64,000 nucleotides of DNA from Pseudoroseomonas aestuarii. GTDB lineage: Bacteria; Pseudomonadota; Alphaproteobacteria; Acetobacterales; Acetobacteraceae. Both the position numbers and the translations under genes were made by a program. The DNA lies in NCBI RefSeq assembly GCF_042651065.1, contig NZ_JBHSCH010000001.1, positions 124,001 to 188,000 on the forward strand, in the 5' to 3' direction. This document shows, in pieces, positions 22,615 through 30,645 of this stretch; the stretch's first letter is position 1, and the number at the start of each line of letters is the position of its first letter. The notes under the pieces are model-generated. The model was not told where the DNA came from. It saw nothing but the letters and a program-made list of their open reading frames with translations, and ran no database searches.

Positions 22615-24966
22615 ATGCCGGATTCCCTGCCCGTCGACCCCAGCCGCCTGAAATTCGGCATCGGCCAGCCTGTGCCGCGCAACGAGGACCCGCTCCTGCT
22701 GCGCGGCCAGGGCCGCTATACCGACGACCTCCAGCTTCCCGGCCAGCTCTGGTGCGTGATGGTGCGCAGCCCCTACGCCCATGGCGTGCTGCGCGGCATC
22801 GACACCAGCGCGGCGAAGGAGGTGCCGGGCGTCGTCGCCGTGTTCACCGGCGAGGATCTGCAGGCGGCCGGCTACGGCACGCTCCGCTGCACCATCTCGC
22901 TGCCGGGGCTGACCAATATCGAGCGCCCGGTGCTGGCCACCGACAAGGTCCGTTTCGTGGGCGACCCGATCGCCTTCGTCGTCGCCGAGACGAAGGAAGC
23001 GGCGAAGGACGGCGCCGAGGCGGTTCTGCCCGACATCGACCCGCTGCCCGCGGTGACCGAGGCCTCCGCCGCCGCCGCGCCGGATGCACCCCAGCTCTAC
23101 GACCACGTGCCCGGCAACCAAGTGCTCGACTTCCACTATGGCGATGCCGCCAAGGTGGCCGAGGCCTTCTCCGGAGCCGCGCATGTCACGCGGCTCTCGC
23201 TGCGCAACAACCGCGTGGTGGTCTGCGCGATGGAGCCGCGCAGCGCCATCGGCGTCTATGACGCGGAGGAGGGGCGCTACACGCTGCATGTCGGCAGCCA
23301 GGGCGTGTTCGGCCTGCGCAACCAGATGGCGGGCGACCTGCTGAAGGTGCCGGTCGAGAAGCTGCGCATCCTGACAGGCCATGTCGGCGGCAGCTTCGGC
23401 ATGAAGGCCTCCGCCTATCCGGAATATCTCTGCCTGCTGCACGCGGCGAAGGTGCTGGGCCGCCCGGTGAAGTGGACCGACGAGCGCACCGGCAGCTTCC
23501 TCTCCGACCAGCACGGCCGCGACCATGAGGTGAATGCGGAGCTGGCGCTCGATGCCGAGGGCCGCTTCCTGGCCGTGCGGCTCACCAGCTTCGCCAATAT
23601 GGGTGGCTACCTCGCCACCGTCGGTCCGCTGATGGGCACGCTGAACTTCACCCGCAACGTCCAGAGCAACTACGCCACGCCGCTGATCGAGGTGGCGACG
23701 CGCTGCCTGGTGACGAACACCACGCCGGTCTCCGCCTATCGCGGCGCCGGGCGCCCTGAGGGCAACTACTTCATGGAGCGGCTGATCGAGACGGCCGCCG
23801 CCGAGATGGGCCTCGACCCGATCGAGATGCGCCGGCGCAACCACATCCGCCCCGAGCAGATGCCCTACGCCGCCGCCTCCGGTTCCAACTACGATGGCGG
23901 CGAGTTCTCCGCCGTGCTGGAAGAGGCGATGCGCGCCGCCGACTGGGAAGGCTACGAGGCCCGCAAGGCGGAGAGCACCGCGCGGGGCTTCCTGCGCGGC
24001 CGCGGCGTCGGCAATTTCCTGGAGTGCACGGCGCCGCCGGCCAAGGAGATGGGCGGCCTGCGCTTCGGCGAGGATGGCAGCGTCACCATCGTCACCGGCA
24101 CGCTGGATTACGGCCAGGGGCACTGGACGCCCTTCGCCCAGGTGCTGCACCAGACGCTGGGCATCCCCTTCGAGCGCATCCGGCTGGTGCAGGGCGATTC
24201 CGACCAGCTCATCGCCGGCGGTGGCACGGGCGGCTCGAAGTCGCTGATGGCCTCCGGCGCCGCCATCGTCGAGGCCTCGGCGCTGGTGGTTGAGAAGGCG
24301 CGCGCCGCCGCCGCGCATGTGCTGGAGGCGGCGGTGGCGGATATCGAGTTCGAGCCGCATGCCGAGGGCGGCGCGCGCCTGTCCATCGCCGGCACGGATC
24401 GCGGCATCGGCCTGCTGGAGCTGGCGCAGCGCCTGCGCACCGAGACGCACCTGCCGGACGGCGTGCCGGAGACGCTGGATGTCTCGCACATCTTCGACCA
24501 GGCGCCGATGGCCTTCCCCAATGGCTGCCACATCGCCGAGGTGGAGATCGACCCGGAGACGGGCGTCACCCGCATCGACCGCTACGTCACGGTGAACGAT
24601 TTCGGCGTCATCGTGAATCCGCTGCTGGTGCAGGGGCAGGCGCATGGCGGCATCGTGCAGGGCATCGGCCAGGCGCTGATGGAGCGCACCGCCTACAGCG
24701 AGGATGGCCAGCTCCTCTCCGGCTCCTATTCCGACTACGCGCTGCCGCGCGCGGTGGACGTGCCGAGCTTCGAGTTCATCAGCCATGCCGTGCCGGCCAA
24801 GACCAACCCTCTCGGCGCCAAGGGCTGCGGCGAGGCGGGCTGCGCCGGGTCGCTGCCCGCGGTGATGAACGCCGTGGTCGATGCGCTTTCCGCGCGCGGC
24901 GTCACGCATATCGACATGCCGGCGACGCCGGAGACCGTCTGGCGCGCCCTGCACGCGCACGCCTGA
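22615..24966 (+). CDS. lone CoxL-like (form II) molybdopterin-binding hydroxylase subunit
   Basis: A 783-residue large subunit of the xanthine dehydrogenase/CO dehydrogenase family. It has GGSFGMK (about residue 260), the active-site loop AYRGAGR (about 376-382), which marks form II rather than true CO dehydrogenase (AYxCSFR), and the catalytic glutamate in GAKGCGEAG near residue 741. No 2Fe-2S or FAD subunit lies beside it, so it must share or lack them. CGGAG precedes the ATG. A GlcG-type gene follows 32 bases later and is probably co-transcribed. The substrate is unknown. Confidence 0.88.
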   Translation: MPDSLPVDPSRLKFGIGQPVPRNEDPLLLRGQGRYTDDLQLPGQLWCVMVRSPYAHGVLRGIDTSAAKEVPGVVAVFTGEDLQAAGYGTLRCTISLPGLTNIERPVLATDKVRFVGDPIAFVVAETKEAAKDGAEAVLPDIDPLPAVTEASAAAAPDAPQLYDHVPGNQVLDFHYGDAAKVAEAFSGAAHVTRLSLRNNRVVVCAMEPRSAIGVYDAEEGRYTLHVGSQGVFGLRNQMAGDLLKVPVEKLRILTGHVGGSFGMKASAYPEYLCLLHAAKVLGRPVKWTDERTGSFLSDQHGRDHEVNAELALDAEGRFLAVRLTSFANMGGYLATVGPLMGTLNFTRNVQSNYATPLIEVATRCLVTNTTPVSAYRGAGRPEGNYFMERLIETAAAEMGLDPIEMRRRNHIRPEQMPYAAASGSNYDGGEFSAVLEEAMRAADWEGYEARKAESTARGFLRGRGVGNFLECTAPPAKEMGGLRFGEDGSVTIVTGTLDYGQGHWTPFAQVLHQTLGIPFERIRLVQGDSDQLIAGGGTGGSKSLMASGAAIVEASALVVEKARAAAAHVLEAAVADIEFEPHAEGGARLSIAGTDRGIGLLELAQRLRTETHLPDGVPETLDVSHIFDQAPMAFPNGCHIAEVEIDPETGVTRIDRYVTVNDFGVIVNPLLVQGQAHGGIVQGIGQALMERTAYSEDGQLLSGSYSDYALPRAVDVPSFEFISHAVPAKTNPLGAKGCGEAGCAGSLPAVMNAVVDALSARGVTHIDMPATPETVWRALHAHA

Positions 24967-24998
24967 TTCCTTAGCCTGCCACCCATACGGGAGAAAAC

Positions 24999-25463
24999 AT
25001 GCCCAACCCCCCCATCGGCTTCGCCCCCGGCATCAGCCTTTCCGTCGCTTCCCGCATCGGCGAGGCGGCGCTGGCCAAGGGGCGTGAGCTGAACCTCGCG
25101 CCGCTGACCGTGGTGGTGCTGGACCAGGCGGCGCAGCCGAAGCTGCTGCTGCGCGAGGACGGCGCCAGCCTGCTGCGGCCCGAGATCGCCACCGGCAAGG
25201 CTTTCGGCGCCATGGCGCTGGGCTTTGGCGGCCGCGAGCTGGCGCGCCGCTCGGCCAAGATGCCGGGCTTCATGAACGCCTTCTCCGACCTGTGCGGCGG
25301 CCGCGCCGTGCCGGTGCCGGGCGGCGTGCTGGTGCGTGACGCGCAGGGCACCGTGCTCGGCGCCGTTGGCATCTCCGGCGATGCCTCGGACAAGGACGAG
25401 GTCTGCGCCGTGGCCGGCATCGAGGCGGTGGGCCTGGTGGCCGACACCGGCGACCCGGAATGA
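24999..25463 (+). CDS. GlcG/HbpS-family protein
   Basis: A 154-residue protein of the GlcG/HbpS haem-degrading family. It has the conserved start LSVASRIGEAALAKGRELNLAPLTVVVLD, then LLREDGASLLRPEIATGKAFGAMALG (about 50-75), and C-terminal PVPGGVLVRDAQGTVLGAVGISGDASDKDE. No signal peptide is seen. Family members bind haem or corrinoids or serve as accessory proteins of catabolic operons. Here it follows the lone molybdenum subunit and precedes copy 2 of the repeated palindrome. Confidence 0.85.
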   Translation: MPNPPIGFAPGISLSVASRIGEAALAKGRELNLAPLTVVVLDQAAQPKLLLREDGASLLRPEIATGKAFGAMALGFGGRELARRSAKMPGFMNAFSDLCGGRAVPVPGGVLVRDAQGTVLGAVGISGDASDKDEVCAVAGIEAVGLVADTGDPE

Positions 25464-25464
25464 T

Positions 25465-25515
25465 GAACTGACAGAAAAAAGATGGGGGTCCGGGGGAATT
25501 CCTTCCCCCGGCCTT
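25465..25515. repeat. 51-bp repeated palindromic element, copy 2 (bidirectional terminator)
   Basis: The inverted counterpart of 5954-6004, differing only at two adjacent bases (AA for GG). It begins two bases after the GlcG stop codon with GAACTGACAGAA and contains the same 9-bp perfect stem. It again fills the gap between convergent genes. A possible weak relative, CCGGGG-AAAC-CCCCGG, lies at 60418. Confidence 0.8.
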
Positions 25516-25523
25516 TCTGCCTT

Positions 25524-26495
25524 TCAGTCCTTCCCCAGCCCCAGTTCGCGCAGCAGCTTCCTGTTGGTTTCGCTCTCCGCCTGGAAGCGCTTGTGGAAGG
25601 CGCGCCCGGTGAGGAAGGTGGGCACGGCGTTCAGCCGCTCCGCCGCCAGCCGGAAGGGTTCGCTGGTCACCGCCAGGCGGCAGGCTTCCTCGATGGCGTT
25701 GGCCGCCTCGTCCGGGATGTCGGCCGGCGCCACCAGCCCGCCGGCCGAGGTGCCCGCCACCGGCAGCCCCATCTCCTCCGTGGTCGGCACGGCCGGCAGG
25801 CCGGGCAGGCGCCGGCTGCCGAAAACCGCCAGCACCGGCAGCCCCGTGGCCGCGGGAATCGAGGGGCTTTCCACGAACACCATGATCTGCCCGCCGAGCG
25901 CCCCCTGGGCCATCGGGCCGGCGCCGGTATAGGGCACGTGCAGCCCGTCGGCCCCGGCCATGCGGAGGAGCGCGGCCAGCAGGATGTGCTGGGTGCTGCC
26001 CTGGCCGGGCGAGCCGAAGACCAGCGCCTCCGGCGCGCTGCGCGCCAGCGCCACCATGCCTTTCAGGTCGCGGAAGGGCATGTCGCGGCTTCCCACCAGC
26101 ACCTGCGGGTTGTCATAGACCATGCAGAGGTAGCGGAAGCTGTCCACGCTGTAGGACAGGGATTGCAGGTGTGGCTGCGCCGTCAGCGGGTTGTTGGGCG
26201 ACATGCCGATGGTGTAGCCATCCGGCCGGGCGCGGGCGACCTCGGCGTCGCCGATGGTGCCGGCCGCGCCGCCGCGGTTGACCACCACCACCGGCTGGCC
26301 GAGCGCGCGTGCCAGCTCCTGCTGCAGCGCGCGGGCCATCAGGTCGGTGTTGCCGCCGGGCGGGTAGGGCACGACCATCTGCAACGGCCGGCTGGGGAAG
26401 CGCTCCTGCGCCCGGGCCGGGAGATGGGTGGCCGCCAGCAGGGCGCCGGCGGCCAGGGCCAGCGCGAGGGCGCCGCGGCGTCGTGTTCTGCGCAT
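25524..26495 (-). CDS. TTT-family periplasmic substrate-binding protein (Bug type)
   Basis: A 323-residue extracytoplasmic binding protein for tripartite tricarboxylate-type uptake. It has a signal peptide (residues 1-32, RRTRRRGALALALAAGALLAA...ARAQ). The Bug domain follows: PLQMVVPYPPGGNTDLMAR, VVNRGGAAGTIGDAEVARARPDGYT and PGQGSTQHILLAALLRMAG. The ligand is a small carboxylate by family. No TctAB membrane genes are nearby, so it is an orphan, as most Bug proteins are. The start at 26495 gives a proper signal peptide. Confidence 0.88.
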   Translation of the reverse strand: MRRTRRRGALALALAAGALLAATHLPARAQERFPSRPLQMVVPYPPGGNTDLMARALQQELARALGQPVVVVNRGGAAGTIGDAEVARARPDGYTIGMSPNNPLTAQPHLQSLSYSVDSFRYLCMVYDNPQVLVGSRDMPFRDLKGMVALARSAPEALVFGSPGQGSTQHILLAALLRMAGADGLHVPYTGAGPMAQGALGGQIMVFVESPSIPAATGLPVLAVFGSRRLPGLPAVPTTEEMGLPVAGTSAGGLVAPADIPDEAANAIEEACRLAVTSEPFRLAAERLNAVPTFLTGRAFHKRFQAESETNRKLLRELGLGKD

Positions 26496-26518
26496 GGCGC
26501 GGCCGTGCTCGGGCCGGC

Positions 26519-26854
26519 TCAGCCGCCGACGCGGGCGGGCTGGGGGAAGAACTCGGCGGGGCGCATCAGCGAATTGAGCTGGCTGACCAGGTAGCCGGCC
26601 TCGGCGCTGCGGCGCATGAACTCGATCCATTCCGGGTCCGCCTGCATGGCGGCGCGGCGGCGCTCGCGGTCGGCGGCGTTCTCATAGGCCCAGATATGCA
26701 CGTAGCAGTTCACGTCGCCGGTCTCGGTGACGAGGTAGGCCACCGGCATGCCCAGGTGCCGCGTCTGCGCCGCCAGCCCGTATTCCTGGTACAGCGCCAG
26801 CTGCTTGCGGATGGTTCCCGGGCGGCAGACGTAAGTGCGGTGGTCGAGCAGCAT
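26519..26854 (-). CDS. NIPSNAP family protein
   Basis: A 111-residue protein with the dimeric alpha/beta barrel fold of NIPSNAP (LLDHRTYVCRPGTIRKQLALYQEYG at the start, then VNCYVHIWAYENAADRERRRAAM). The biochemical function of bacterial NIPSNAPs is not established. GGAGGA precedes the chosen ATG. It lies 23 bases upstream of the TTT binding protein gene on the same strand, so the two are probably an operon; such pairing is frequent in catabolic loci. Confidence 0.85.
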   Translation of the reverse strand: MLLDHRTYVCRPGTIRKQLALYQEYGLAAQTRHLGMPVAYLVTETGDVNCYVHIWAYENAADRERRRAAMQADPEWIEFMRRSAEAGYLVSQLNSLMRPAEFFPQPARVGG

Positions 26855-26906
26855 GGTTCGTTTTCCTCCGTTGCCGGAGCAGCATGATCCGGGCGCCGGC
26901 CCAGAG

Positions 26907-26942
26907 CAACCCATGTGGCAACCCATGTGGCAGCCCATGTGG
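26907..26942. repeat. three tandem 12-bp units
   Basis: CAACCCATGTGG occurs twice exactly (26907-26918, 26919-26930) and once with a single change (CAGCCCATGTGG, 26931-26942), followed by a partial fourth unit. It lies in the divergent region between the NIPSNAP gene and the Gfo/Idh gene at 27031, so it could be an operator array or simple slippage. Confidence 0.8.
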
Positions 26943-27030
26943 CAACCCGGGGTGGGCCGGGGTGTTGCCCCATGGGCGCCGGCACGGCGGCGGCCTGGCA
27001 TTCATCGGCACGGACAGGGCGGGGTTAGTG

Positions 27031-28131
27031 ATGGCGGAAGGCAAGGTGCGTTACGCGGTGGTGGGCGGCGGCTGGATCTCGCAGGCGGCCTTCATGCCGG
27101 CGGTGGCGCGGACGCGGAATTCCACCCTCGCCGCCATCGTCACCGGCGATGCCGAGAAGCGCGCGGCGCTCGGCGCCCGCTACGGCATCCCCGCCTATGA
27201 CTATGGCGATTACGACCGGCTGCTGGCGTCCGGCGACATCGACGCGGTCTATCTCGCCACCCCCAACTGGCTGCACCGGGAGGGCACGGAGAAGGCGCTG
27301 GCCGCCGGCATCCATGTGCTTCTGGAGAAGCCGGCGGCGGCCAGCCTGGAGGATGCGGAGGCGATCCGCGATGCCGCCGCCCGTGCCCGCGCGAAGCTGA
27401 TGGTGGCCTACCGGCTGCATTTCGAGCCCGCCACCCTGGCGGCGCTGGAGGTGGTGCGCAGCGGCCGGCTGGGGCAGGCGCGCCTGTTCTCCTCCGCCTT
27501 CGCGCAGATCGTGGCGCCCGGCAACCACCGCAGCAAGCACGGCTACTGGGCCGGCCCCGTGGTGGATATGGGCCCGTACCCGATCAACATGGCGCGGCAC
27601 GTCTTCGGCGAGGAGCCGGTGGAGATCGCTGCCATCGGCACGCGAGACCCGGCGCTGGAGATGAATTTCGACGACACCGTCTCGGTGTCGATGCGCTTCC
27701 CCGGTGGCGGGCTGGCGCAGTTCTCGGTCAGCTATGCCGGGCGGCCGGTGGACCAGTACCGCATCCTCGGCAGCGCGGGCGATCTGGCGGTGGAGCCCGG
27801 ATTCACCTTCGGCACAGGGCTGCGGCACCGGCTTTCCCTGCCGGGCGGCGTGCAGGAGGAAGGCTTCGCCGCGACCGACCAGTTCGCCGGAGAGCTGGAA
27901 TATTTCTCGGATTGCGTGCTGCGCGGGCTGGACCCGGAGCCGGATGGCGAGGAAGGCTGGTGCGACATGCGCATCCTCGATGCCATCGAGCGCGCCCTGG
28001 CGCAGGGCGGGCGGGTGGCGCTGCCGCCCTTCCAGCGGCGCGCCCGGCCAGTGGCCAGCCAGCGGCGGGAGATCCCGCTGGACGCACCGCCGCCGCCCCT
28101 CGTCAACGCGCACGCCCCCGGCGAGGGATGA
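27031..28131 (+). CDS. Gfo/Idh/MocA-family oxidoreductase
   Basis: A 366-residue NAD(P)-dependent dehydrogenase. The Rossmann start is RYAVVGGGWISQAAFMPAVART, then YLATPNWLHREGTEKALAAGIHVLLEKPAA with the catalytic lysine, and GPVVDMGPYPINMARHVFG containing the family's second conserved active-site segment (D.GxxP). The C-terminal part resembles glucose-fructose-oxidoreductase relatives. I chose the ATG at 27031; in-frame sequence upstream is the 12-bp repeat and not protein-like. It converges on the MFS gene with a 15-base gap. Confidence 0.87.
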   Translation: MAEGKVRYAVVGGGWISQAAFMPAVARTRNSTLAAIVTGDAEKRAALGARYGIPAYDYGDYDRLLASGDIDAVYLATPNWLHREGTEKALAAGIHVLLEKPAAASLEDAEAIRDAAARARAKLMVAYRLHFEPATLAALEVVRSGRLGQARLFSSAFAQIVAPGNHRSKHGYWAGPVVDMGPYPINMARHVFGEEPVEIAAIGTRDPALEMNFDDTVSVSMRFPGGGLAQFSVSYAGRPVDQYRILGSAGDLAVEPGFTFGTGLRHRLSLPGGVQEEGFAATDQFAGELEYFSDCVLRGLDPEPDGEEGWCDMRILDAIERALAQGGRVALPPFQRRARPVASQRREIPLDAPPPPLVNAHAPGEG

Positions 28132-28146
28132 GCGGCGCGGCGCGGC

Positions 28147-29418
28147 TCAGGCCGGCACCGCCGCCGGCCGTGCCGCGTCGCGGATCGGCAGGTGCACCAG
28201 CGCGGCGAACACGCCGGCCAGGATGCTGATGATCCACATCAGGTCGTAGCTGCCGGTGCGGTCGAAGATCAGCCCGCCCAGCCAGGCGCCGGTGAAGCCG
28301 CCGATCTGGTGGCCAAGGAACACCAGGCCGAACACGGTGGCGAGCCAGCGCATGCCGAAGTTGCGGGCGCAGAGCGCCACGGTGGGCGGCACGGTGGAGA
28401 GCCACAGGATGCCCATGACGGCCGAGAAGGCCAGCACCGTGCCGGTGGTCTTGGGCGCCAGGAAGAAGATGGTCATCAGCACGGCGCGGCTGGCGTAGAT
28501 CGCCACCAGCAGCTCCCGCCGCCGCCATTTCTGCGTCAGCTCCCCCGAGATCAGTGAGCCCGCCACGTTGAACAGCCCGATCAGGCTGATGGCGCCGGCG
28601 CCGACATAGCTGGGCAGGTGGCAGCTCGCCACGAAGCCCGGCAGGTGCACCGCCAGGAAGCTGACATGCAGCCCGCAGACGAAGAAGCCGAAGAACAGGC
28701 ACCAGAAGGAGGTGCTGCGGAAGGCGCGGCGCAGGGTCTGGCCCGCCGTCTCCTCGGCCGCCGCGGCGGCGCGGCCCGCGGCGGTGGTGGGCGGGGGCGC
28801 GGGGCGGTCGTTCAGCGGCAGGGCCAGCGGCACCATCAGCAGCGCCGCGCCCGCCATGACCAGCAGCGCGCCCTGCCAGCCGAAGCCGGCGATGCCGAAG
28901 CCCGCCAGCGGCACCACCAGGAACTGCCCGAAGGAGGAGCCGGCGGTGCCGAGCCCGGTGGCACGGCCGCGCTGCGATTCCGGCAGCAGCCGCGTCATGC
29001 TGGCCATGATCACCGGCATTCCGGCGGCCGAGACCGCGACCCCCATGACCAGCCCGGCGAAGAAGGTGAAGAGCGGCAGCCCGTCGGACAGCGCCATACC
29101 CAGGATGCCCAGCATGTAGAGCACCGCGCCGCCGATGATGACGTTGCGGCCGCCGATCCGGTCCGCCAACTGCCCGCAGAGCGGCTGGGAGATGCCGTTG
29201 ACCAGCACCTGCAGCGCGATGGCGAAGGCGAAGCCGCTGGCGGTCCAGCCATTGGCGGCGGTCATCGGCGCCAGGAACAGGCCGAAGGATTGCCGAAGCC
29301 CCATGGCCAGGGCGGCGGCGCCCACGCCGCAGAGCACCAGGATCATCATGGGGGAGAGGCGGCGCCCGGGTAGGGCGCCGGGGCCGGCCCCCTGGGCTGC
29401 GTTGGGTTCGGGCGGCAT
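28147..29418 (-). CDS. MFS transporter (oxalate/formate-antiporter-like)
   Basis: A 423-residue major facilitator with about 12 hydrophobic segments in two halves, separated by a charged Ala-rich loop near residues 205-225 (RPAPPPTTAAGRAAAAAEETAG). The loop 2-3 motif is LADRIGGRN (about 71-79). RxSFGLFLAPM at the first helix resembles the OFA branch. The substrate is probably a monocarboxylate or other small anion, by family only. GAGGA precedes the ATG. Confidence 0.87.
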   Translation of the reverse strand: MPPEPNAAQGAGPGALPGRRLSPMMILVLCGVGAAALAMGLRQSFGLFLAPMTAANGWTASGFAFAIALQVLVNGISQPLCGQLADRIGGRNVIIGGAVLYMLGILGMALSDGLPLFTFFAGLVMGVAVSAAGMPVIMASMTRLLPESQRGRATGLGTAGSSFGQFLVVPLAGFGIAGFGWQGALLVMAGAALLMVPLALPLNDRPAPPPTTAAGRAAAAAEETAGQTLRRAFRSTSFWCLFFGFFVCGLHVSFLAVHLPGFVASCHLPSYVGAGAISLIGLFNVAGSLISGELTQKWRRRELLVAIYASRAVLMTIFFLAPKTTGTVLAFSAVMGILWLSTVPPTVALCARNFGMRWLATVFGLVFLGHQIGGFTGAWLGGLIFDRTGSYDLMWIISILAGVFAALVHLPIRDAARPAAVPA

Positions 29419-29536
29419 GGTGCTTCCTCGCGGGCGTCGTTGCGCGAGGATGTCGCCCTCCGCGCGGGGCGGCAAGCCCGCCGCCGGCATGGCTGGGCGG
29501 GTTGCCCCGGCGCTGGCGGCATGGGAGAGGCAGGCG

Positions 29537-30115
29537 ATGCTGCGCACCCTGTACGACCGCATCCTCGCCCTCGCCGGCCACCGCCACGCGGAGCGCTGGC
29601 TGGCCGCCGTCTCCTTCACCGAGAGCAGCGTGTTCCCGGTGCCGCCGGATGCGCTGCTGCTGCCCATGTGCCTGTCCCGGCCGGAGCGCGCCTGGCGCTA
29701 CGCGGCCATCTGCACCGTGGCCTCGGTGCTGGGCGGCCTGGCCGGCTACCTGCTGGGCTTCTTCCTCTACGAGACGCTGGCCGAGCCGCTGCTGCGCGCC
29801 TACGGCCAGGAGGGGGCGCTGGCGAATTTCGAGGCATGGTTCAGGGAATGGGGCGTGGTGGCGGTGCTGGTGATGGGGCTGACCCCCATCCCCTACAAGG
29901 CGGTGACTATCGCCGCCGGGGCCGCCGCCTTCAGCCCCGCTGCCTTCATCCTGGCCAGCCTGGTGGCGCGCGGGCTGCGCTTCTTCCTGCTGGCCGGGCT
30001 GCTGCGCCGCTACGGCGCGCCGATGCGCGACTTCGTCGAGCGCCGGCTGGCGCTGCTGACCACGCTTGCGGCGGGGTTGCTGGCCGGCGGCGTGCTGGTG
30101 CTGCGCGGGGTCTGA
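29537..30115 (+). CDS. YqaA-type (DedA/SNARE-associated) membrane protein
   Basis: A 192-residue inner-membrane protein of the COG1238 branch. Features are SFTESSVFPVPPDALLLPM (about 26-44) in the re-entrant region, then GLTPIPYKAVTIAAGAA (about 116-132), the conserved proton/lipid-site motif of the family. DedA-type proteins act in envelope lipid handling and membrane potential. The start is the ATG at 29537, with GGGAGAGG upstream. It is divergent from the MFS gene. Confidence 0.85.
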   Translation: MLRTLYDRILALAGHRHAERWLAAVSFTESSVFPVPPDALLLPMCLSRPERAWRYAAICTVASVLGGLAGYLLGFFLYETLAEPLLRAYGQEGALANFEAWFREWGVVAVLVMGLTPIPYKAVTIAAGAAAFSPAAFILASLVARGLRFFLLAGLLRRYGAPMRDFVERRLALLTTLAAGLLAGGVLVLRGV

Positions 30116-30129
30116 GCCGGCGGCGGGGC

Positions 30130-30148
30130 GGCCGGCGGAGAACCGGCC
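30130..30148. terminator. hairpin between convergent yqaA and bcp
   Basis: A perfect 6-bp stem GGCCGG/CCGGCC with a 7-base loop and no T-run. Confidence 0.4.
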
Positions 30149-30177
30149 AGGCCCCGCGCCCAGCCGCGCCTCGTATG

Positions 30178-30645
30178 TCAGCCCAGCGCCTTCGCCGCCT
30201 CCATCACCGCCTTGGCATGGCCCGGCACCTTCACCTTGCGCCAGACCTTCGCCACGCGGCCGTCGCGGCCGATCAGGAAGGTGCTGCGCTCCATGCCCAT
30301 GTAGGTGCGGCCATACATGGATTTCTCGACCCAGGTGCCATAGGCCTGCGCCACCGTCTTCTCCGCGTCCGAGGCGAGGGGGAAGGCGAGGCCGTACTTC
30401 TCGGCGAATTTCTCGATCGGCTTCATCGGGTCCGGCGAGACGCCGATGACGGCGAGGCCGAGGCCCTGGAGCGCCGGCAGCGCCTCCTGGAAGTCGCAGG
30501 CCTCCTTCGTGCAGCCCGAGGTGTCGGCCTTGGGATAGAAATACAGCACGAAGGGCTGCCCCTTCATGGCGGCGAGCGAGACGCTGCGCCCGCCGCTGGC
30601 CGGCAGCTCGAACGCCGGGGCGTCCATGCCTTCCTCGATGCTCAT
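30178..30645 (-). CDS. bcp: thioredoxin-dependent peroxiredoxin (Bcp type)
   Basis: A 155-residue peroxidase that reduces hydroperoxides using thioredoxin. The peroxidatic cysteine is C45 and the resolving one C50 in DTSGCTKEAC, the atypical 2-Cys arrangement of Bcp. The active-site Pro and Thr are in YPKADTSG. The start codon overlaps the glnE stop (ATGA at 30642-30645), so it is translated with glnE. Confidence 0.93.
   Translation of the reverse strand: MSIEEGMDAPAFELPASGGRSVSLAAMKGQPFVLYFYPKADTSGCTKEACDFQEALPALQGLGLAVIGVSPDPMKPIEKFAEKYGLAFPLASDAEKTVAQAYGTWVEKSMYGRTYMGMERSTFLIGRDGRVAKVWRKVKVPGHAKAVMEAAKALG

Noticed and set aside
22615..24966. True CO dehydrogenase large subunit
   Set aside because: The active-site loop is AYRGAGR (form II), not the AYxCSFR of form I CoxL, and coxM/coxS are missing.
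26519..27001. Longer NIPSNAP protein starting within the 12-bp repeats
   Set aside because: The extension would encode a CHMG repeat from the tandem units; a GGAGGA ribosome site directly precedes the shorter, family-like start at 26854.
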